From DATBLE01 sp038248655 (GTDB lineage: Bacteria; Actinomycetota; Thermoleophilia; Gaiellales; Gaiellaceae), in NCBI GenBank assembly GCA_038248655.1, contig JBBRXG010000001.1:1-64000 (forward strand): a stretch of 64,000 nucleotides of DNA. The letters run 5' to 3'. A program made the position numbers and the translations under genes. The notes beneath the pieces are model-generated. The model was given only the letters and a program-made list of their open reading frames with translations, was not told the origin of the DNA and did no database searches. This document shows positions 32,282 to 40,961 of the stretch, piece by piece. The first letter of the stretch is position 1, and every line of letters begins with the position of its first letter.

Positions 32282-33604
32282 TCACCGGAGCGTCCCGTCC
32301 CCCGAGGTCCCCGACGGCACCTGATCCTCGACCTGCTCGAATCGCTCCCCGTGCGGCGGATACCCGCAAAGGCTACAGAGGCGCGTTTCGACGTCGGCGA
32401 GGATGCGTCTGCGGTCCAGCTGATCCCGAGCGAATCGAAGCCCGTTGGTACCGAGCGCCGCAAACTCGGCGCCGAGCTCTCTGGCAGACAGAATCGCCGA
32501 ACAGAGGGCCTCCGGGTCCTCGGGTGGCACGACGAGACCCGCCTTTGCATGCTCGATCTCGCGTGCAGTCTCGCTGGAAGCGGAGACCGCCGCGAGAATC
32601 GGCCGCCCGCCTGCGAAGTAGGAGGTCAGCTTCGACGGCAGCGACATGTCGGTCACCGATGCGCGCTGGTTGACGAGCACAATGTCCGCAGCCTCGAGGA
32701 GCGCCTCGAAGCGCCCAGGCGGTGGGGAGATCACGAAGCCGACGTTCGAGAGGCCGAGCTCCCGGACCCTCCGCTCGAGCCGCTCGCGCTCGCTGCCGTC
32801 ACCCGCGAAGACGATGCGAACGCGCTGGTCGCGGAGCAGCGCGGCGGCGCGGACGAGATTGTCGAGCCCCTGCTTGAGGCCCAGGTTTCCCCCATGTAGA
32901 CAGACGAACTCGTCGTCCCCCCACCCGAGGTCGGCGCGCGACTGCACGTCGTTCGGACTCGGCTCGACCCTGCGCGTCCAGTTCCTGACACGGAAGATCA
33001 GCTCCGGCGAGACTCCAGCCTCGGCGAAGTAGGACCGGAAACCCTCGGCCGCGATCCCGACAGAGGCGGCTCCACGCGCGAGACGGTGCTCCGCAGCCTG
33101 AAGGAATCGGGCCACGCGGCTCCCCCCGCGCAGGCCGGTCTGCTCCGCTGCCAGCCCGATCAGGTCCTGGAAGACGAGGACGTGCGGCACGCCGTAGAAC
33201 CTCGCCGCCGCGGCGCTCAGGCAGGCAGCGGAGAGAATCGGGCTCGTTCCGAGGACGATGTCCGGAGCGGGCGAGAGTCGCAGCCCTGTGAGACCGGAGC
33301 AGAGGAACGATGCCTCGTACAGACCGCGGCGGACAAGCGACTGCCGGGTGGGCACGTAGACCCAGCGCCTGCGGATCAGGACCTCTCGTCTCTCCTCGCG
33401 CACGGCCAGGCGACCACCGGCGGTGGATCGCCACGCCGGGTAGTGCGGGAACGCAGTCGTGACCGTGACGCCGTGTCCCTGGGACCGCAGGTACTCCGCG
33501 AGGTCGGTCACGTACGGCGCGCTCCCGGCCGTCTCGGGCCAGTAGTAGGCCGACACGATCAGGATTCTCAGGCGCGGCTTGGCGGCCACGGCGATGTTCG
33601 ACAT
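32282..33604 (-). CDS. family 4 glycosyltransferase (WcaI-like)
   Basis: A GT-B enzyme of about 440 residues. Near the N terminus LRILIVSAYYWPETAGSAPY resembles WcaI/colanic-acid-type transferases. The donor domain has FVCLHGGNLGLKQGLDNLVR, VRIVFAGDGSERERL and a late LPSKLTSYFAGGRPILAAVS acceptor motif. Start uncertain: ATG at 33604 or GTG at 33631, neither with a well-spaced ribosome-binding site. Same strand and spacing of 29 nt to the next GT4. Confidence 0.82.
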   Translation of the reverse strand: MSNIAVAAKPRLRILIVSAYYWPETAGSAPYVTDLAEYLRSQGHGVTVTTAFPHYPAWRSTAGGRLAVREERREVLIRRRWVYVPTRQSLVRRGLYEASFLCSGLTGLRLSPAPDIVLGTSPILSAACLSAAAARFYGVPHVLVFQDLIGLAAEQTGLRGGSRVARFLQAAEHRLARGAASVGIAAEGFRSYFAEAGVSPELIFRVRNWTRRVEPSPNDVQSRADLGWGDDEFVCLHGGNLGLKQGLDNLVRAAALLRDQRVRIVFAGDGSERERLERRVRELGLSNVGFVISPPPGRFEALLEAADIVLVNQRASVTDMSLPSKLTSYFAGGRPILAAVSASSETAREIEHAKAGLVVPPEDPEALCSAILSARELGAEFAALGTNGLRFARDQLDRRRILADVETRLCSLCGYPPHGERFEQVEDQVPSGTSGDGTLR

Positions 33605-33697
33605 CCAACTCAGGACGTGCTCTCCCCTCACTCCCCAGATACGACGTCATCTGATCGTAGGGTACTTATGCTGAAGAAGCAATAGGTATGTGCAGGA

Positions 33698-34549
33698 TCA
33701 GCCGCCCGCCGACGTCAACCGGCGGAGCCGAAGCGAGTAGAGATCGTCACGACGGATGTCGTCGGCACGCAGGAGGAGTTCGTCGACGTCGTCGAGCACG
33801 TGCAGGAACCGCCCGGCGAGCGGATCGAGGCAGCCCGCGGCGATCTCGACGACGAGTCGGCCCGCTGCTCGAGGATCGACCTCGTCTCGCCGCCGAGCGA
33901 GGGTGGGTAGGAAGCGTCGCCCCGCCTCGGAGGTCGCGACGCCCTCGATCATCGCAGTTCGAACGAAGCCCGGTGTCATCGCGAAGGTGAGGACTCCGCT
34001 CCCCCGCAGCTCCTCGGCGAGCGAATCGGTGAGCCGTAGCAGGGCCGCCTTTGCGCATGCATAGGAGGTCGCGTAGGGCCTCGGCACAGTCGCAGCGGAG
34101 CTCGACACGCTCACGATCCGACCCACGCCGCGCGCTCGCATGCCGGGCAGGAACGCGCGCGCACACAGGAAGGAACCCTTCAGGGAGACCTCCACGTCGC
34201 TCCACCAGGCATCGGGATCGGCGTCCTCGAGCGGCCCGACGTGGACCCAGCTTTCCGCGTTGTTGACGAGGAGGGTCGGCGCGCCGAGCTCTCGCTCCGT
34301 TGACGCGACGAGGGCCGCAACTGCGCTCTGGTCGGTCACGTCTGTACGGATCGGGAGCGCCCGCCCGCCCGCGCTATCGATCGCTCTGGCAACCTCCTCG
34401 AGCTCACAGAGGGAGCGGGAAGCGATCGCGACCGCTGCTCCGGCTGCTGCAAGCGCTTCGGCGATTGCGCGCCCGATGCCGCGTCCGCCTCCGGTGACAA
34501 CCGCAACCTGGCCGGCGAGACGCCTGGCGGACGAAGGGGACTTGCTCAA
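33698..34549 (-). CDS. short-chain dehydrogenase/reductase
   Basis: A 283-residue classical SDR. VAVVTGGGRGIGRAIAEALA is the NAD(P)-binding TGxxxGxG motif, NNAESWVHVG replaces the usual NNAG, and VSVSSSAATVPRPYATSYAC contains the Ser, with Tyr and Lys following in YACAK. TTG at 34549 with AAGAAAG upstream fits the start. Function probably reduction of a keto-sugar or lipid intermediate. Divergent from the C-methyltransferase operon, starts only 12 nt apart. Confidence 0.82.
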   Translation of the reverse strand: MSKSPSSARRLAGQVAVVTGGGRGIGRAIAEALAAAGAAVAIASRSLCELEEVARAIDSAGGRALPIRTDVTDQSAVAALVASTERELGAPTLLVNNAESWVHVGPLEDADPDAWWSDVEVSLKGSFLCARAFLPGMRARGVGRIVSVSSSAATVPRPYATSYACAKAALLRLTDSLAEELRGSGVLTFAMTPGFVRTAMIEGVATSEAGRRFLPTLARRRDEVDPRAAGRLVVEIAAGCLDPLAGRFLHVLDDVDELLLRADDIRRDDLYSLRLRRLTSAGG

Positions 34550-34561
34550 ATCGCTTTCTTG

Positions 34562-35863
34562 ATGCTCAATACGAGTGGGATGAGGCGAGAACCGGTCACG
34601 GAGCTGCATTCTCGCGCAGACGAGGCGCAGGAAAGCGGAGTGCGCTGCCGTCTGTGCGGAATGGCGCTCCACACCACCTTCGTCGACCTGGGCATGTCTC
34701 CGTTGTGCGAGACCTATCTCACCGCCGACGAGCTGGACGGGGTCGAGCACTTCTATCCGCTCCACGTCCGGATCTGCGACGGCTGCCTGCTCGTCCAGCT
34801 CCAGGACTACGTCCCTGCCGACGAGATCTTCCGCGAGTATGCCTACTTCTCCGCCTACTCCGACTCCTGGGTCGAGCACGCGAGGGTCTACGCCGAGGCG
34901 ATGGTCGAGCGTTTCGACCTCGGCGGCCACAGCCTCGTCGTCGAGGTCGCCTCGAACGACGGCTACCTGCTGCAGCACTTCGTCGCACGTGCCGTCCCGG
35001 TGCTCGGGATCGACCCGGCGGCGAACGTCGCCGAGCACGGGGAGATGCGCGGCGTCGAGACGCTGGTCGACTTCTTCGACTCGGAGCTCGCACGTCGGCT
35101 GGTCGGCGACGGTCGAGCGGCGGACCTCGTCGTCGCGAACAACGTCCTCGCCCAAATCCCGCCGCTCGACGACTTCGTCGCCGGGATCGAGATCCTGCTG
35201 GCGCCAGGCGGCGTCGCGACGATCGAGGTGCCTCACCTGCCCCGCCTGATCGAGGGTCTCCAGTTCGACACCATCTACCACGAGCATTTCTCGTACTTCT
35301 CGCTGATCACGCTCGACCGCCTGTTCGCAGCGCACGGGCTCGAGATCTTCGACGTCGAGGAGCTGCCATCCCACGGCGGCTCGCTGCGCGTCTACGTCCA
35401 GCGCGGAGAGGGACGCCAGGAGGTTCGGCCGAGCGTGGGGCGCGTCCTCGCCGACGAGCGAGCCGGGGGCTACGACAGGCTCGACGGCTACCGCGACTTC
35501 GGGCGCAGGGTGGCCGAGACCAAGTGGAGCCTGCTCGAGCTGCTGATCGGCCTGCGGCGGGACGGCAAACACGTGGTCGGCTACGGCGCGCCCGGAAAGG
35601 GCAACACCCTGCTCAACTACTGCGGCATCCGGGCCGATCTGCTCGACTACACCGTCGACCGGAATCCGTACAAGCAGGGCCGCTTCTTGCCCGGCACGCA
35701 CATTCCGATCTTCCCGCCCGAGCGCATCACCGAGACGAAGCCGGACTACGTGCTCATCCTGCCCTGGAACCTGAAGAGAGAGATCGCGGCGCAGCTCGAG
35801 TACGTTCGCGACTGGGGCGGGCGGCTGGTCGTCCCGATCCCGCGGCCCGAGGTGCTGTCGTGA
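34562..35863 (+). CDS. sugar C-methyltransferase (NovU/TylCIII-like, zinc-binding)
   Basis: A 433-residue three-part SAM methyltransferase. The N-terminal zinc-binding domain has CRLCGMAL and RICDGCLLVQL (four Cys); the central domain has VVEVASNDGYLLQHF (SAM motif I) and HEHFSYFSL with the catalytic His cluster; the C-terminal domain ends KHVVGYGAPGKGNTLLNYCG, a hallmark of sugar C-3-methyltransferases. It makes a C-methyl branch on a nucleotide-linked 4-keto-6-deoxysugar. It heads an operon with the nucleotidyltransferase (GTGA overlap). Confidence 0.88.
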   Translation: MLNTSGMRREPVTELHSRADEAQESGVRCRLCGMALHTTFVDLGMSPLCETYLTADELDGVEHFYPLHVRICDGCLLVQLQDYVPADEIFREYAYFSAYSDSWVEHARVYAEAMVERFDLGGHSLVVEVASNDGYLLQHFVARAVPVLGIDPAANVAEHGEMRGVETLVDFFDSELARRLVGDGRAADLVVANNVLAQIPPLDDFVAGIEILLAPGGVATIEVPHLPRLIEGLQFDTIYHEHFSYFSLITLDRLFAAHGLEIFDVEELPSHGGSLRVYVQRGEGRQEVRPSVGRVLADERAGGYDRLDGYRDFGRRVAETKWSLLELLIGLRRDGKHVVGYGAPGKGNTLLNYCGIRADLLDYTVDRNPYKQGRFLPGTHIPIFPPERITETKPDYVLILPWNLKREIAAQLEYVRDWGGRLVVPIPRPEVLS

Positions 35864-36669
35864 AGGTCGTGATCTTCTGCGGCGGGCTCGGCCTGCGCAT
35901 GGGCGAGACGTCGGCACGCATTCCGAAACCGATGATCCCGATCGGCGACAAGCCGATTCTGTGGCACATCATGAACTACTACGCCACGTTCGGGATCACC
36001 GACTTCGTGCTCTGCCTCGGCTACAAGCCGGATGTGATCAAGGAGTACTTCCTCGGCTACAACGAGGCGCTTTCGAACGACTTCGTCCTCAGTGACGGGG
36101 GCAAGCGAATCGAGCTCCTGCAGCGCGACACTCACAACTGGTCGATCACGTTCGTGAACACCGGTCTGCACTCGCCGATCGGCCAGCGGCTGAAGAGAGT
36201 CAAGCCCTACCTCGAGGGCGAGGAGATCTTCCTCGCCACCTACGGCGACGGCCTGACCGACGCGCCGCTCCCCGAGATGATCGAGACGCTGACGGCAAGC
36301 GACAATGTCGGCCTCTTCCTCGCCTCGCACCCGACGTACAAGTTCCACATCGTCGCCTTCGACGACTCGCACCAGGTCAAGGAGATGCACGACGTGACCA
36401 CCTCCGGTCTCTGGCTGAACGCAGGCTACTTCGTCTTCCGCCAGGAGCTCCTGGACCACATCCAGGACGGGGAGGACCTCGTCGAGGAGCCGTTCCAGCG
36501 GCTGATCGCGGCCGGCAGGCTCGCCGCCTATCCGTACGACGGGTTCTGGGCGCCCATGGACACGCTGAAGGACAAGCACGAGCTCGAGAGCCTGCTCGAT
36601 TCGGGCCACGCACCCTGGCGCGCTCCCCGCGGCGTCTCGTCGCCCTCCGCCGCGGGCGCCCTCCCCTGA
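35860..36669 (+). CDS. sugar-1-phosphate nucleotidyltransferase (glucose-1-phosphate cytidylyltransferase-like)
   Basis: A 269-residue NTP-transferase. FCGGLGLRMGETSARIPKPM is the nucleotide-binding loop with the catalytic Arg and Lys; ILWHIMNYYATFGITDFVLC and the YKPDVIKEYF segment match RfbF-type cytidylyltransferases. YGDGLTD holds the metal-binding Asp and GFWAPMDTLKDKHELE closes the active site. It would make the CDP-sugar donor that the C-methyltransferase and epimerases modify. GTG overlaps the previous TGA. Confidence 0.85.
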   Translation: MKVVIFCGGLGLRMGETSARIPKPMIPIGDKPILWHIMNYYATFGITDFVLCLGYKPDVIKEYFLGYNEALSNDFVLSDGGKRIELLQRDTHNWSITFVNTGLHSPIGQRLKRVKPYLEGEEIFLATYGDGLTDAPLPEMIETLTASDNVGLFLASHPTYKFHIVAFDDSHQVKEMHDVTTSGLWLNAGYFVFRQELLDHIQDGEDLVEEPFQRLIAAGRLAAYPYDGFWAPMDTLKDKHELESLLDSGHAPWRAPRGVSSPSAAGALP

Positions 36670-36672
36670 CCG

Positions 36673-37332
36673 ATGCATGCGCTGTCATTCGCCGGCCGCG
36701 CGCCGATCGAGAGAGTGCTCGCGATCGGCTGCCACGCAGACGACATCGAGATCGGGTGTGGCGGCGCGATCCTGGCGCTGCTCGCCCAGAACCCGGAGAT
36801 CGAGGTGACGTGGCTCGTCCTCAGCACCGATGGCGATCGCTCGCTGGAGGCCGAGGCCAGCGGGCGCGCATTCCTGGGCGCGGCTCGGCGCGCGCCGCGG
36901 ATCGTCCTGGAGTCGTTTCGGGACAGCTTCTTTCCCTATGCCGGCGGAGCCGTCAAGGAAGCATTCGAGCGGCTCAAGCCGACGGTGGCGCCGCAGGTGA
37001 TCTTCACGCACGCAGGCACCGATCTCCACCAGGACCACCGCCTCGTCTCCGAGCTGACCTGGAACACCTTCCGCGACCACCTGATCCTGGAGTTCGAGAT
37101 CCCGAAGTACGACGCCGACCTGGGCTCGCCGAACGTCTTCGTCCCTCTCGATCGCTCCGTGGTCGACCGCAAGATCGAGCTTCTGCTCGAGCATTTCGGC
37201 TCGCAGCGATCGAAGCATTGGTTTACGGACGACCTGTTTCGCGGGCTGATGCGGCTCCGAGGCATGGAGTCGGGTTCGCCGACAGGCTACGCCGAGGCCT
37301 TCAGATGCAGGAAGCTCCAACTCCTTCCGTGA
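36673..37332 (+). CDS. PIG-L family (LmbE-like) deacetylase
   Basis: A 219-residue zinc-dependent N-deacetylase. LAIGCHADDIEIGCGG is the signature (P/A-H-x-DD-E) holding the metal and catalytic Asp; THAGTDLHQDHRLVSELTWN supplies the further His ligands. Such enzymes deacetylate N-acetyl sugars. Located three nucleotides after the cytidylyltransferase, so it probably deacetylates a sugar destined for amine modification. Confidence 0.85.
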   Translation: MHALSFAGRAPIERVLAIGCHADDIEIGCGGAILALLAQNPEIEVTWLVLSTDGDRSLEAEASGRAFLGAARRAPRIVLESFRDSFFPYAGGAVKEAFERLKPTVAPQVIFTHAGTDLHQDHRLVSELTWNTFRDHLILEFEIPKYDADLGSPNVFVPLDRSVVDRKIELLLEHFGSQRSKHWFTDDLFRGLMRLRGMESGSPTGYAEAFRCRKLQLLP

Positions 37333-38642
37333 GTATTCGCCCCGCCCGCGCCGCGTCCGTGGGCGAGGAGATGCTCGACCTCATGCGGACGCTCTACCCG
37401 CTCTGCCGAAGCCTCACCGGCGAGGGCGTACGGGAGACGCTACGGATAGTCGACTCGGTCCTGCCTCTCGAGGTAACCGAGGTTCCGACCGGGACGCCGA
37501 TCTTCGACTGGCAGGTGCCGCGCGAGTGGAACATACGGGATGCCTGGATTGCAGACACGGACGGCCGGCGGATCGTCGACTTCCGCGAGACCAACCTCCA
37601 CGTCGTCGGCTACTCGACGCCGGTCCGCCGGCGGATCCGTGGCCACGAGCTCGCCGAGCCGTTGCACACGCACCCGGACCGGCCGGACTGGGTCCCGGCG
37701 CGCACCGCGTACTGGGCAGACACCTGGGGCTTCTGCGTGACGGAGGCGCAGCGCCGGGCGATCCGGCCGGACGCGGAATACGACGTCTGCATCGAGGCGA
37801 CCCTCGACGACGGCCACCTGACCTACGCCGAAGCCCTCCTCCCCGGCAAGAGCGCGGACGAGGTGCTGCTCTCGACGTACGTCTGCCATCCGTCCCTCTG
37901 CAACGACAATCTCTCCGGCATCGCGGCGCTCGCCTTCGCAGGACGCGAGCTCGGTCGACGCGAGCGTCGCCTCACGTACCGCCTGCTGTTCAGCCCGGGC
38001 ACGGTCGGACCTCTGACCTGGCTCGCCCGTAGCCGGGATCGGCTCGATCTCGTGCGCCACGGCATCGTCGTCGCCTGCGTCGGCGACCCCGGCCACATCA
38101 CCTACAAGCGCAGCCGTCGCGGTAGCGCGCAGGTCGATCGCGCGGCTACACACGTTCTCCGGCACACGCGGCCCGATGCCGTCGTCGAGGACTTCGTCCC
38201 GTGGGGTGGGGACGAGCGCCAGTTCTGCTCGCCAGGCTTCGACCTCCCGGTCGGTGCGCTGACCCGAAGCGCGCACGGCATGTTCCCGGAGTACCACTCC
38301 TCGGCGGACAACTTCGACCTCGTCACGGCCGATAGCCTCGCCGACTCGCTGGACGCCCTCCTCGAGATCCTCGAGGTCATCGAGCGCGATACGACCTACC
38401 GGAGCCGCGTTCCCTACGGTGAGCCGCAGCTGGGCCGGCGCGGGCTCTACGGCCAGATCAGCGCAGGCGTCCCCAGCGCCGAAGAGGGCTTCCAGCGCGC
38501 CGTCCTCTGGGTCCTCAACCTCGCCGACGGCCACCACTCGCTCCTCGACGTCGCCGAGCGCGCGAACCTGACCTTCCCCGACGTGGCGCAGGCTGCAGAC
38601 GCCCTACTCGCTGCAGAGTTGATCGAGGAGATGCACCGATGA
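37329..38642 (+). CDS. DUF4910 aminopeptidase-like protein with winged-helix tail
   Basis: About 437 residues. The N-terminal M28-like catalytic fold shows YVCHPSLCNDNLSGIAALAF (His and Asp metal ligands), YRLLFSPGTVGPLTWLAR, and EYHSSADNFDLV with the last His. A winged helix (LLDVAERANLTFPDVAQAAD) ends the protein, an arrangement found in DUF4910 proteins of sugar-modification clusters. The activity is unknown; release or transfer of an amino-acid-like group on an amino sugar is conceivable. GTG at 37329 overlaps the PIG-L stop; ATG at 37305 is an alternative start with GAGG upstream. Confidence 0.8.
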   Translation: MSIRPARAASVGEEMLDLMRTLYPLCRSLTGEGVRETLRIVDSVLPLEVTEVPTGTPIFDWQVPREWNIRDAWIADTDGRRIVDFRETNLHVVGYSTPVRRRIRGHELAEPLHTHPDRPDWVPARTAYWADTWGFCVTEAQRRAIRPDAEYDVCIEATLDDGHLTYAEALLPGKSADEVLLSTYVCHPSLCNDNLSGIAALAFAGRELGRRERRLTYRLLFSPGTVGPLTWLARSRDRLDLVRHGIVVACVGDPGHITYKRSRRGSAQVDRAATHVLRHTRPDAVVEDFVPWGGDERQFCSPGFDLPVGALTRSAHGMFPEYHSSADNFDLVTADSLADSLDALLEILEVIERDTTYRSRVPYGEPQLGRRGLYGQISAGVPSAEEGFQRAVLWVLNLADGHHSLLDVAERANLTFPDVAQAADALLAAELIEEMHR

Positions 38643-39676
38643 GGGTACTCGTCACCGGCCATCACGGCTACATCGGCTCCGTCGTCGCGCCAATGCTGCA
38701 CGAGGAGGGGCACGACGTGGTTGGTCTCGATGCGTTCTTCTATCGCGGCTGTGACTTCGGCGAGGGTGGGTTCCTCTTCGAGGAGCGGCAGGGCGACGTG
38801 CGCGACGTCACCGCCGGCGATCTCGACGGCTTCGACGCGATCGTCCATCTCGCTGCCCTGTCGAACGATCCGCTCGGTGACCTCGACCCTGAGCTGACCT
38901 ACGACATCAATCTGCGCGGCACGCTCAATCTCGCCGAGCGAGCCAAGGAGGCAGGCGTCGAACGCTTCGTCTTCGCCTCGTCCTGCAGCATGTACGGCGC
39001 TGCCAGCGGGGACGATCTGCTCGACGAGAGTGCCCCGCTTCGTCCGCTCACACCGTACGCCGAATCGAAGGTGCAAGCGGAGGCCGAGCTGTCCAGGCTC
39101 GCCGACGACCGGTTCTCGCCGATCAGCCTCCGGAACGCAACCGCGTACGGCGCCTCGCCCCGCCTGCGGATCGACGTCGTGCTGAACAACCTCGCCGGTT
39201 GGGCATTCACCACCGGCAGGATCCGCCTGCTCTCGGACGGCAGCGCCTGGCGTCCAATCGTTCATATCGCCGACATCGGCCGGGCTGTGCTCGGCGCGCT
39301 GAGCGCTCCCCGCGAGCGCATGCACGACGTCGCCTTCAACGTCGGCTCCGACGCCGAGAACTACCGGATACGGGAGCTGGCCGAGCTCGTCCACGAAGAG
39401 CTGCCGGGATGCGAGGTCGAGATCGCCGCCGCCTCGTACGCCGACCCACGTAGCTACCGCGTCGACTTTCGCCGCTTCGCCGAGCTCCTGCCCGAGTTTG
39501 GTCCAGCGTGGACTGCTCGAGCCGGCGCGAAGGAGCTCGTCGACGCATATGGGCAGACGGAGATGACGCCAGAGGAGTTCGAAGGCCCCCGCTACACCCG
39601 CCTGAAGCAGATCCGTCGTCTGCTCGACGAGGGTCGCCTCGACCGTACGCTTCGGTGGACGCGCGCTCGACGATGA
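38639..39676 (+). CDS. NAD-dependent nucleotide-sugar epimerase/dehydratase
   Basis: A 345-residue extended SDR. MRVLVTGHHGYIGSVVAPML carries the GxxGxxG NAD motif; HLAALSNDPLGDLDPELTYD, FASSCSMYGAA and TPYAESKVQAE provide the Ser and the YxxxK catalytic residues. The family includes many 4-epimerases and dehydratases; substrate not readable. ATG overlaps the upstream TGA by ATGA, and its own stop overlaps the next ATG. Expected to act on the product of the cytidylyltransferase. Confidence 0.85.
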   Translation: MRVLVTGHHGYIGSVVAPMLHEEGHDVVGLDAFFYRGCDFGEGGFLFEERQGDVRDVTAGDLDGFDAIVHLAALSNDPLGDLDPELTYDINLRGTLNLAERAKEAGVERFVFASSCSMYGAASGDDLLDESAPLRPLTPYAESKVQAEAELSRLADDRFSPISLRNATAYGASPRLRIDVVLNNLAGWAFTTGRIRLLSDGSAWRPIVHIADIGRAVLGALSAPRERMHDVAFNVGSDAENYRIRELAELVHEELPGCEVEIAAASYADPRSYRVDFRRFAELLPEFGPAWTARAGAKELVDAYGQTEMTPEEFEGPRYTRLKQIRRLLDEGRLDRTLRWTRARR

Positions 39677-40209
39677 TCGTCACCGAGACGAGGCTGAAGG
39701 GCGCCTACACGATCGACCTCGAGCCGATCGAGGACCAGCGTGGATTCTTCGCCCGGTTGTGGTGCGCACAGGAGCTCGCCGGGCACGAGCTGTCGACTGC
39801 GGTCTCTCAGGCAAGCGTCGCTTTCAATCGGAGCGCCGGGACGCTGCGCGGGGTGCACTGGCAAGCCGCTCCGCACGCGGAAGTGAAGCTCGTCCGCTGC
39901 GTGCGCGGATCGATCTACGACGTGATCGTCGACGTACGCCCATCGTCCCCGACGTTCGCCGAGTGGATCGCTCTCGAGCTGACGGAAGAGAACCGCCAAA
40001 CGCTGTATGTACCCGAGGGCTTCGCCCACGGGTACCAGACACTCGAACCCAGAACCGAGGTCTGGTATCAGATGTCGGCGCCACATGCACCCGACGCAGC
40101 GCGTGGCTTCCGCTGGAACGAACCTCGGTTTGCGATCCGATGGCCTCAGGTGCGTCGGCGGATCATCTCGGAACGAGATCGAAGCTGGCCCGACTTCAGC
40201 GACCCCTAG
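39673..40209 (+). CDS. dTDP-4-dehydrorhamnose 3,5-epimerase-like protein (RmlC family)
   Basis: A 178-residue cupin epimerase. RGFFARLWCAQELA, the catalytic His in GTLRGVHWQAAPHAEVKLVR, VRGSIYDVIVDVR and YVPEGFAHGYQTLEPRTEV are the RmlC family marks. It epimerises C-3 and/or C-5 of a 4-keto-sugar nucleotide; partner genes suggest a C-methylated CDP-sugar. Last gene of the six-gene operon; the chimeric pseudogene follows convergently. Confidence 0.87.
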   Translation: MIVTETRLKGAYTIDLEPIEDQRGFFARLWCAQELAGHELSTAVSQASVAFNRSAGTLRGVHWQAAPHAEVKLVRCVRGSIYDVIVDVRPSSPTFAEWIALELTEENRQTLYVPEGFAHGYQTLEPRTEVWYQMSAPHAPDAARGFRWNEPRFAIRWPQVRRRIISERDRSWPDFSDP

Positions 40210-40357
40210 CGCCGGCGGGCCAAACGTGGTGAGCGGATCGCTCGTCGGGGCTGCTACTCCGGCTGAGGAACACGGACACCGGGAGACGATCACGACGATG
40301 CGGAGGAGGTTGTCCTCGCCAATCGTCCTGATCCCGGGACGTACGGCTGGCGGAGGC

Positions 40358-40894
40358 TCAGTCGTCCGAGTCGCCGGCGTCGTCCGGCTCGACGACGGAG
40401 TCCTCTGGCTCCTCGGCGCCGGCCGGAACGGTGACCTTCTCGGGCTCCCGCGGCTCGCCCGGGATGATCGTGAGGATCTCCACCGCTTCCGCGCCGCCGG
40501 GCCGGGCGGCGCGCAGCTTCACCTATGCGACCGACTCCTCGCCGGTGGCGAGCAGCGCGCGGCGGTCGCGCGAGATCGCCGCCAGCGCAGACAGGAGCAG
40601 GGTCGACTTGCCCACGCCCGGCTCGCCCCCGACGAGCACCAGCGACACGGGAACCAGCCCGCCGCCGAGCACCCGGTCGAGCTCCGCCACTCCCGTCGCG
40701 ATGCGCTCTGCCTCGTCGACCTCGACGTCAACGAGCCTGAGTGGCGGCCGCGTCGCGGGGGCCGCGGTCAGCCCGGCCACGGGCTCCTCGACGAGCGTGC
40801 CGAACTCGCCGCAGCCCGGGCAGCGGCCGAACTAGCGCCCGGACGAGTAGCCGCACTCGGAGCACGCGAAGAGAGACGGAGCAGCCTTCGCCAC
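40358..40894 (-). pseudogene. chimeric pseudogene: radA 5' part fused in frame to clpC 3' end
   Basis: From GTG 40894 the first 140 codons are a close copy of radA (AKAAPSLFACSECGYSSGR, then VLGGGLVPVSLVLVGGEPGV and GKSTLLLSALAAIS) and at about 40473 the frame passes directly into the ClpC C-terminal tail (TIIPGEPREPEKVTVPAGAE), ending at 40358. Two nonsense codons interrupt it: TAG at 40832-40834 where radA has TGG (Trp), and TAG at 40523-40525 where radA has CAG (Gln). There are no frameshifts, so it is a recent duplication. A -10-like TAGGAT (40902-40907) remains. A product would at most be about 20 residues. Confidence 0.88.
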
Positions 40895-40961
40895 GGCGAC
40901 CATCCTAGGCCCCGCCGGGGACGGCCCCTGTGCCGAGATCGGATCGAAAGCGGGCCGGTCG

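Noticed and set aside
35746..36678. 310-codon minus-strand frame
   Set aside because: Antisense to the cytidylyltransferase; Val/Glu/Arg-rich shadow.
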